A stretch of DNA of 64,000 nt from Pelmatolapia mariae (taxonomy: Eukaryota > Chordata > Actinopteri > Cichliformes > Cichlidae): positions 9,044,001-9,108,000 of the forward strand of contig NC_086228.1 in the NCBI RefSeq assembly GCF_036321145.2, in the 5' to 3' direction. The position numbers and the translations under genes were made by a program. The notes under the pieces were generated by a model that saw only the letters and a program-made list of their open reading frames with translations, had not been told where the DNA came from and did not search any database. Below are positions 55,601 to 64,000 of the stretch, piece after piece. The first letter of the stretch is position 1, and every line of letters starts with the position of its first letter.

Positions 55601-58280
55601 GATTATCCCCGCAGATGCCTGAGCCACTGTGGAAGTGTGCGTCAGGTGCACTTGATTGGACTTGCCAGATGAATTTCTCTTGAATTAGAAAAAAAGGCTT
55701 CCTGTCATGGACCGTTTGTTCTCTGAGGATTCACAGATTTTATTTAATCATCAGCAGAGCTTTCCAATCAGGAAATGATTTAGCTCACATTTTCTGCTGC
55801 ATCATCACCGAAAAACACTTTACTTATGGAAGATCTCTCAGTTTAGTCAGCACTCTTTGCTTTTCCAGACAAAGTCTTTTTATTGCCTCGTCTGCTTTGA
55901 AATTATTTGCTCCTAAAAAATCCATAAATAAACACCAATAAATCCACATACTGCCCCATGGTCACTGAGGGAACTATAAACTAATTTTAAAAGAGGACAT
56001 AGCTTCACGGGATGTAAATAACAGGAAGTTCCTTCCCTTCAGTTTCTCACCAGTAATGATTTTTATTTGGAAAAAATTGAGCATTTTTTATTTTTTATGA
56101 CCTAAAACATCTGCCAGGTCACACATATCCCACTGTGGCATGACAACATTCATATTCATGCTAATATATTAGCAGATGACAGTTTGATCTCCTGGGGAGC
56201 AGCATGCGGTGGGAACCATGTTCTCCTAAATCATCTCCTAATAGAGCCGCTCACAGGGTGCCTCAGTCCAATGCATGCAGATGGGAATGCTGCGAGGAAT
56301 CCACCATGTAATGGATGCTGCTCCACTCTGCATGGGTGCAGTACTCTTAATGTGGACATCCATCCAACCATTTAGCTGAACATCCAACCTGAGTGGGACC
56401 TCAGTCTACGCCGAGGTTTTGGCTGCAGTCGAGTCTCATGTTAAGTCCAGGTTACCACTAACTTGCCTCAGTTCCTAAATCAACAGATCAATTAAAGCTC
56501 TTCATGCAATGAAGAAATGGCAACAGGAAACAGATTGGATGTTTGGAAACTCGTTTGCGGCTGCACGGAACAATGCTCTGAGCCCAGCAGCTGCTCACAT
56601 CCCACAAAGCTTGTATTTTACCTGCTGCTCAGCTGCTCTTTTTTATATACCACAAATTTAGAGGAAATTGAGTTAAATGACTGCTGTCAAAAAGGGAAGT
56701 GAGATTGAAGCTCAGTCCACGAGCAATTAAAAAAAAAAGCTGACACAGAAACCTTACATTTCCAAATCACAGACAAAGCTGTAGATGTTCTCCTCTCTGA
56801 GGGATGAGCACATCATCAGCGTGCCGTCATGCTAACCTGTTCACAACAACAACAACACTGATTCCAGGTTATCGTGTCTGCTGCAGTCTCTGTGCGAGAG
56901 TTCAGGCTGAGTGCATTACGCTAACGACACGCCGTTGTGTGTGTTTTTCCGTGGAGTCAGGTCCTCGGGTCTTATTGGTGCCACCTCAGCCGCCTGTTAT
57001 TGACTGCTCACGCGGCACTGCCAGGATAAACCAATGAGTTCGCACCGAGCTCCCAACCTAAAGTAAACACTCGGGCAGTTTGCAGATGCTTGTTCACAGA
57101 CTGATGTTGGCATTTTACCAGCTCCGTCTCCTTTCCTGGCTCCTGCGGAGCTCAGGGACAGGCTATCCCCTAGCCACATCTCTCCTCTAACAGTCTTGAA
57201 GAGGCAGGTTTCGCTCCCACGGAATAGAAGTCCAGGCAGTGAACATGTGGACGCATGGATGTGTCTTCCAGGCAAAGTGCAGCTAATCCATCCATCCGCT
57301 GTGGATCCATTGTCTCTCCATCAAAGTTCTCTTTCTTTTTTCCTGTTTGCCTTTGCTGGATTTCTTTTTTGCCCAAATGTATCCAAACTAGCTCAGCTCT
57401 CCACTCGCCTTGTCCTTTCCATTTCCATCGCCTGTGGTGTGACTGAATCTCCACTTGAGCTGAAAGAGACCAACACCAACGAGCTCATCTGTGACAAAGT
57501 GCCAGCAGATCAGTGCAGACTCTGACAAGTACACGGGCCCCAGCTGCTCCCATTTACAATCAGAAAGTCCAAAGCAATCTCATCTGTTACTGAAACATCT
57601 TCAGTGACCCAAAGAGGGTAAATGCTCCTCTTGTTTTTCGTTGTGATGGATTTTTTATTTCCACACATTAGAAAAACAACAGAATGAGGCCTTCGATGAC
57701 TCTGAGCATGTGGTTTGAGCACACATCTCCCTCGCCTCTTCAGCCTTTGGCACACTCAGAAAGAGTTTCTGCTCAGAGCTGGAGGGTTCGATGACAAATG
57801 AGGCAGGTGGAGTCGGATTGAACCTGTGCCCGCCGTGGAGGTCGGCCTGCTCCAAACCAGGACATAGAAAAGAGGTGTTAGGTGGAGAAAAGTGACTGCA
57901 GCTGCAGCTTTAAAGAAGTTTTCTCTCCAGACTGTTGCACCGACCTTACAGAATATCATCTGTGGGATTAATAGCAAGACAAAACCAAAAAGCAATCAGG
58001 TTCTTCATGGCCCAGCAGCTGGACAAACATATGCTACAGAATAATCAGAGCACACAACCCAGCAAACAATTTTATGAAGTCTGTTTCATGAAGTCTGGAA
58101 ACAATCCACTGATCACCTTCAATGCAAAAACAAATATGCAATTATTCCCTCTATTCCTGAAAATCAGCTCTTATTCTAGAGCTGATCAGATAATAACAAT
58201 AATGTCAATTTTATTGGGTTTTATTTTCAGATTACAGAACCTGTAATGTCAATAATAAGAATAATATAATAAGATATTCA
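55600..58280. other. Non-coding sequence, no recognised element
   Basis: Open frames of up to 109 codons around 57170-57525 overlap on both strands and are not recognised. Small (CAA)n at 56843-56856. A-run at 56729-56738. Confidence 0.45.
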
Positions 58281-58284
58281 CGTG

Positions 58285-58812
58285 GCAGCAGCTCAGCGGT
58301 GAAGACGAGCTGCTGAAGTTCAGACTGAGCATCAGAAAGATGAAGAAAGAATGTGGCATGGTTGTTGGTCTGAGTGTTTCACACACTGATCTCCAACCAT
58401 CTCTGAGCTCAGAGGAAATATCCAGCCAGCAGCATCTCTGTGGAAGGAAATGACTGGCTGAGGTCAGAGGAGGATGGACAGACTGCTTGGAGCTGATAGG
58501 AAGGCAGCAATAACTCCAATAACAACCAAAGTCTGCAGAAGAGCATCTCTGAACCTTGAAGCAGATGGGCTCCAGCAGCAGAAGACCACACCAGTGTCAC
58601 TGCTGTCAGTAAGAACAGGAAACTGAGGCTACGGCTCACACAGACTCTCAAACCTGGACAACATAAGCTGGAGAAACGTCTCCTGGTCCGACGAGTTTAA
58701 AGCATGGATCCATCCTGCCTGTGTCCATGTTCAGGCTACTGCTGCTGAGCATCGTTTAAACTCCACAGCCTCCCCAAGTGCTGCCGTTGACCACACCCAT
58801 CATTTATGACCT
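58285..58812 (+). pseudogene. Tc1-like transposase fossil (lineage B)
   Basis: The plus strand follows the transposase gene of a common fish Tc1 family from near its N-terminus (GACTGAGCATCAGAAAGATG, GAATGTGGCATGGTTGTTGG). It passes the helix-turn-helix (GAAATATCCAGCCAGCAGCA, GGTCAGAGGAGGATGGACAG). Then comes the linker (GCAGAAGAGCATCTCTGAAC, CAGCAGCAGAAGACCACACC) and the first catalytic block (AACAGGAAACTGAGGCTACG, GTCTCCTGGTCCGACGAGTT, giving a W-S-D-E motif). It ends with AAAGCATGGATCCATCCTGC and the TGACCACACCCATCATTTAT block. Multiple deletions, including the stretch between the WSDE and KHGSIL blocks, and frameshifts inactivate it. Terminal inverted repeats are not visible, so the outer parts are lost. 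Confidence 0.85.
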
Positions 58813-58814
58813 CA

Positions 58815-60350
58815 CTGCACCAAAGTATACAACAATTTGTCTCCATCTGTGAAAGCTGAAATTTCTTAAGTACTGAATAGCAGAAACTAGGTTTCCTTCG
58901 CTGAGTTTTCTCAGATCAAAAAGCAGACGACCACACTGTACACATGGCAGACTGCTGCGTAAAGAAGTGATGGGAAACTGCTCGTGAAGCACACTGTGCA
59001 GGAAGTGTGGTTTTATCACGGTGGAGTTTTTAGAAGCAAGACAACAAAGGTGAGACAGAATTCGTGCTAATGTTTCAAATGTTATGCCTAATTTTGGTTC
59101 AGGGAAATTTGGAGTGTGAGGGAACATCTCATGAGTCTGTGAGATGTTGGCAGAGAGCGGGGGAATCTGCACCTTGTGTTTACGTCTTTGTGCAGGATGT
59201 GTTTACTGGTTCTTTAATTGTTTCGTGTTTCAGCAGTTTGCTGCTCATGGAAATGGTTTTGTGGGCTTTGAGCTGAGATTCGGACGTCTCTGTCAATGCC
59301 ACACACGTCTATATTTAAATAACACACAGCCCGTGAAACCACATGTTCCCCCTCTGTCCCCAGTACCGGGCACACTCAACAGGTTAAACGATTTTACAGA
59401 AGCGATGACACTGATGGCATGAATATGTGGAGATGTTGGATGTGACTGCTGCTTTATTCCTCTGTAGGTGGAAATCTGTTGGAGCTGCTCCATCTTTTCA
59501 CAGACAGACTGAGACAGACGAGAGAAAACACAGGACATGATCTCATTCTCCAGGCAGCATTTAATGTCTGCAAGGCGGCGTTACTGTCTCTACACACTGC
59601 AGATAGGCACCCGTCCTATCTTTAAAGCTGTCACAGCCTACAGTTGGATGGAGAGGGAGCCACTCCACCTGCTGCTGCTCCTCCACCCACATAAGGAGTG
59701 CTTTGGAAAAGTCAAGGGTTTATTTTCAGCGGTTGCTTTTAAAAAATGTTCACAGAGAGACTGTTAACAGTTAGATCCTCCAGTTTAAAATGCCGTCACA
59801 CACAGAAGTGTCCATGAAATTCAAATCCTGGATGGATGCCACATTCGGGTCAGGGGAACAGCAGACGGGCCTTGCTGTCTCAGCACACACAGACTCTCAC
59901 CGTCTGTGTTGGTGCTCGCTGAGTCCGGCTTCTGATCGCCACAAACTAAAATATTTCTCCTGATCCCAGCGAGCATCCACAGCACGCCACAGGCTGTCAG
60001 TTACAGCATGGACAGGGTCCCAGCTCCGTTCCCAGGTATACCTGCATTCCTCCTCACCTGTCTGTCCTCTGCGGTCATGCCGTCTTCTCTCTCCCTTGGT
60101 TTTCCTGATCTAAATGAATAAAAGCTTTAGGGTACAGTACTTTGGGCAGCACACTGTAACCTCCCTCAAAGTGAATTTGTGATGTCTGTAACTGAGCTTA
60201 AGGAGGTTTTTAAATCCAGACTAAGACAACTACATCCATAAAGAAATAAACCCGATGAATTCATGCTATATTGAGTGGATGATGTCAGCTGCTGTTTGTG
60301 CAGGTGTTACAAGGTTTTGTTATTTTAGGACATTTATTAAGACTGCAGAG
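58815..60350. other. Non-coding sequence, no recognised element
   Basis: No gene is supported. The minus-strand frame 58804-59172 (122 codons) is unrecognised. Confidence 0.4.
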
Positions 60351-60357
60351 ACTCGGC

Positions 60358-60686
60358 TGTATCAGGCTTCCTGGGTCGTTGACCCCGTGTTTTATTGTGT
60401 TGGCCTTTTGTCTCTGTGCACTATGTTCAGTTCTACTTCCTGTGTCTTTAGTTCAGCTGTGTTCTTACGTGTTTCCATTCATCACCATTATCCAGTGTAT
60501 TTCAGCCCTGAGTTTCCCTAACTTCTTTGTCTCATCATCGTCGATTCCTCGTGTGTGTTTCCAGTCTAGCTCAGTCACTCAGTTCAGTTCATCCTGTCCT
60601 TATAATAAACACCGTGCTTGCTCTCAACTAGCCTGCGAGTCCTGCGTTTGGTCCTCTCTTCCATTCCAACACACATGAACGCGACA
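60358..60686 (+). mobile_element. Solo LTR, third related copy
   Basis: It begins TGTATCAGGCTTCCTGGGTC and GTTGACCCCGTGTTTTA, matching the reverse complement of the 34149-34597 element's end (TTCCTGGGTCGTTGACCCAG). It ends CATGAACGCGACA. A GTATTTCAGCCCTG segment (60498-60511) takes the place of the TATTTAAG box. An AATAAA signal (60604-60609) precedes GCGAGTCCTGCGTTTGGTCC, parallel to GAGTCCAGCGTTTGGGTC of the 34-kb copy. Flanking 5-mers do not match, so the copy is old or its ends are rearranged. Confidence 0.6.
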
Positions 60687-60689
60687 GGC

Positions 60690-61684
60690 CAGATGTTTCA
60701 GCCACACATGAATCCAGATGTTTTTGTTTAGGGGAACAAATCAAAGACCAGCTGAACGATTTCAACTTTACAGCTTCAGACATGGCCAGGGCCTCGCTGC
60801 TTCCACAGAGACACAGCTCAGAGCCCACCTCTCCTCTCCAGCCCAGTTTCTTACTTTATTACCTTCTTTAACGTAACAGATATTTTAATCGTTGCTTCAT
60901 GATTTGAACCCGACACTGCATCATTTTATTCACTCACTCACTCACATTTTATTCTATTTTATGATGTAATTGGTTTTTAGTGAATTTCATTCATTTATTC
61001 TTTATTGGCTCTTACCGTACTTGTTTGATTCACTGATATTTTGTGTTTGAACGGTTACATATTGATGTTTTTTCAGGATTTCTCCTTATGTCTTATCAGC
61101 TTGTGAATAATGTGTGAAGCTCTTCGAACCTCGCCGACCTGCATGAAACGTCGTGCGAATAAAGTCTGAATCGTTGATCTGAGCAGCCCTGCCATTTGAT
61201 TCTGTTTGCTTTGATTTATTTGGGTCAGTTCATGAAAAAGGTCATCTGTGATGTCATAAAAGGTAAAACTGGAATTATTAAAGGTGATTCCAGCATTTGG
61301 CGACTGTCGGGAGGAAGAACTCTCGTGGAAAACCAGCACCAGCGTATGATTATAGACTCTTGATCTTAATCCCATTGCTTCTATTGGAACAGTATCATTT
61401 GACCATGTGACGATTTCAGGTCACTGTGTGTAACGCCACCTGACAAAAAGGCAGGATTATTAAAAACCAATATGATATCTGTAAATGCAAATTATCATTA
61501 AGTTCGACTTTGTTGTGTCGTTGCTTCATCCTGTTTGTATGCTGCCCTTAGAATGTGACAGTAAACACTGTCCTCACTGATCACTGCTGTACACCATGAT
61601 GTTTCCGGTGACGTCACTGAGCCGCACGCTGTGATTGCACCGTTTACGTTTCTGTGACTGAGACCCGATTCCAGCCTCTGTGAC

Positions 61685-61685
<1 letters not shown>
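60690..61685. other. Non-coding sequence, no recognised element
   Basis: CACTCACTCACTCA tandem at about 60931-60945. GCGAATAAAGTCTGAATC (61155-61172) looks like a retroelement 3' end, but no further support was found. The 100-codon minus frame at 61073-61375 is not recognised. Confidence 0.4.

Positions 61686-61687
<2 letters not shown>

Positions 61688-61742
<55 letters not shown>
61688..61742. repeat. (CA)n microsatellite
   Basis: About 55 bp of CA dinucleotides. Confidence 0.98.
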
Positions 61743-61744
<2 letters not shown>

Positions 61745-64000
61745 ATGCCATCGTGTAAACACGCCCCGCTCCAGGCTTCTCTTTTCTCATGTTCCCTTCC
61801 AAACTATTTATTAGACAGCAGCAGCTTCTTCCTCACTCCCAAAGCCAAATGTGAAATGAGAAAGCCCCGGAGAGCACGGCGCTGCACAATCCACCAAACT
61901 CGGCTTTTAACACAGAAACTCTGCATGTGGCTGTGTGACAGCCTCAAGATTAATGTTTGTGCTCATCAGGTTGTGATTTCATCAGGTTACCTGTGCAGGT
62001 TTAAGCTTTTGGGGGTTTGCACAGCCACATAACTCACAGCAAAACAGATCTACATTTCATTTTCATCTTTACGTGCACCAACTCTGAAATTTAGTTGCAG
62101 CATCTCTACATTTTCCTCTATGCTGTCCACGAGAAGAGGAAGATGCTGAAATAGCTGCTCTTGCCTCCCGGCTGCTGCCCTCTTTCTGCCAGTAAGACCC
62201 CGCGGTTATAAACAGCTGTCAGGGAGGAGTTTAAGCAGCGGCTCCTCGCACACATTTAAACGGGCTACAGTACACCCATCTCATCACTCACATCATCTCT
62301 CACAAAAGGCTCGGATGTTTGTAACAAATAAATAGCATGAAGCTCAGCGCTTGACTCCTGGCTTTTTAGAGCCTCTGAGTAAACCGTCGGCTCAGTTTAC
62401 ACCAAATATGTCAGTTTTTAGCTTCCGGTGCTGCTGCTGTGTCACATAGTTTGAATTTTTTATGTTTCCTGCAGGAGTTCATTAAAGCTGCTTTGAAAAG
62501 AAAACAGCAAACAGCAGCCGACTGTGTGATAACATCCTTGACCGAACTTCCAGCTTCTCTGTTGCTCAGCGTTGCTCCAGACTCCTACACTACGCAGCCT
62601 CCACCCCCACTTGAGATCCATTTTGCTCTGCTCTGCTTGGTTTTTGGGGTGAATCTCAGCTCGCTGTCCTGAGAGAACAGAAATGGAGTGTGGATCACGG
62701 ATCACTACTTGGGTCACATCACCGCGTACGTGGCAGGAGGAAGCTGCTCTCAAACCTCGCTTTAGGAAACACGATGGTGTCTCAGGCCGTCGTTTCTGAC
62801 TCACAGCTAAAGACGCTTTACAGGAACAGGACGGGCTCTAATGATGTGTGCACATTATATCAGTACATGCAACTTTAAATGAGAATGAGCGGCAGGGTCT
62901 GTGCACCTGTGAAATCACAATCAGCTCTCAGGAACCAGTGAACATCCTAAATCACCCTCGGTGCACTCACAGTCCTAGTTCATCAATGACCGGAGCAGCA
63001 CGCCCTCAAGTAAACCTTTACCTTTACCACTGCTGAACAACAGTATCAGAATATCTGAGTCAAAGACAGCAGCACTGAAACACAAGCAAAACAAAGACTA
63101 AAGAATCAAATCAGAAAAGAGAAAAAGAGTCAAAATTAAAGATGTTAAATCTGCAACAACAGCTGCTTTTTAAAATCACATACACACCTGTTCAATGATT
63201 TAAAAAGGACTTAAAGGCTCAAAGTGAACCAAACAAAGGAATGGCAGCTCTGAAGCTCCTGCGGCATCATTAAAGTGGACAGGAACAAGTCCCTCAGAGT
63301 CTCCGCCCACCCCCTAAAAATGACAACAAGATCTACGACTTTCTTTTCTCCACATTCAAAGACGGCAAGGACAGTGTAAATCCAAACAGAAGCAGAATTA
63401 TATCATGCTACTCAAAAAGCATCCACCTCAGGCTCTCCCAAAAAAAAGCACTTAACGTGTGCAGATCCGGCACAGACACGCGTCAGCAGCAACGACTCTA
63501 ACGTGAAACAGCGATGCAGGAAAGCAAACAGACCCCGGAGTCTTCCTGTGTGCTTCAGCTGGAACAAATGGCCTGAGTCTTATTGAAGGTGAATGCAGAC
63601 TGGAGCAGCCTGATGCATAAATGATGAGAGACGACATTTGCTTTCTCACATTTGGGGAATTTTGCTGACTTTCTTATCTGGACTGACTTAGAGTGTACCA
63701 GCTCACTGAGTTCACCTCCACGTGTGATAACTGAACAAACAGATCAATAAAACTAAGCAGAGATCAGAATATAACAGCTCGGAGCATTAAATCAGTCCAC
63801 ATAAAGACTTGGAGTACCTGAGCTCATGCAGCTGTGCAGCACGCCAACACTGAGGACACTCAAAGTCGCCCAGTGCATCCTGCAGGGATCCTCTCTGTCA
63901 CACTTTATTTCTTTCACTGATCAGCAACGCAAGCCAAAGGCCTCCTCCTCAAAGTCGTCCGCTTTTATTCTCTGACACCATCCCTGAGCTTGAACTTTGA
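61745..64000. other. Non-coding sequence, no recognised element
   Basis: An acceptor-like TTTTTATGTTTCCTGCAG ends at 62474 and is followed by a frame open to 62672. The translation is not recognised and no donor is clear, so I do not call an exon. No repeat family is seen to the end of the window. Confidence 0.4.

Noticed and set aside
62439..62672. Frame following an acceptor-like pyrimidine tract and CAG at 62474.
   Set aside because: The translation loses coherence within about 20 residues and no donor site is evident. A single splice-like signal is expected by chance.

Overview
This window is eukaryotic, non-coding-looking DNA from a bony fish, most likely a percomorph teleost and plausibly a cichlid. 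The reasons are that there are no bacterial-style gene clusters, there are many long (CA)n and (GGAT)n microsatellites, and many interspersed repeats resemble teleost families (hAT, Tc1/mariner, piggyBac, L2-like, RTE/Rex3-like and BovB-like LINEs, tRNA-derived SINEs, solo LTRs). Family names come from memory of such repeats, not from a search. Terminal repeats and target-site duplications (TSDs) were read directly from the sequence.

No complete host gene can be supported. Most open frames are under 130 codons, and the longest (224 codons, 28654-29328) looks like chance. One short stretch (about 20515-20681) reads like a coding exon and is listed with low confidence. The window is best read as intergenic sequence or a very large intron.

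Layout. 1-5.4 kb: mostly unique, with a possible Penelope-like fragment (1.7-2.07 kb) and a decayed non-LTR reverse transcriptase on the minus strand (3.87-4.39 kb). 5.38-8.16 kb: a G-rich, A-tailed LINE-like insertion with a candidate 10-bp TSD. 8.8-9.2 kb: L2-like and RTE-like fragments. 10-19 kb: two (CA)n tracts, a solo LTR (12.6 kb) and a tRNA-derived SINE (18.9 kb). 19.25-19.5 kb: a Tc1 fossil. 23.0-25.4 kb: two neighbouring hAT elements, one holding a nested hAT MITE, all three with perfect 8-bp TSDs. 32.4 kb: an L2-like tail. 34.1 kb: a solo LTR with a perfect 5-bp TSD. 36.2 kb: a hAT-like element. 37.6 kb: an RTE-like fragment. 39.4-40.9 kb: a ZBED-type hAT transposase fossil with an A-tailed LINE fragment inserted inside it. 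44-53 kb: SINE fragments, RTE-like fossils with (GGAT)n tails, a piggyBac MITE and a Tc1 fossil. 58.3 kb: a second type of Tc1 fossil. 60.36 kb: a third solo LTR.

The elements do not form a pathway. What the window records is a history of insertions, with at least three nested events and eight insertions whose target duplications can be read (seven exact, one 4 of 5). The most unusual item is a hAT-type element carrying an ORF fragment that resembles a pogo/Brinker-type DNA-binding domain.
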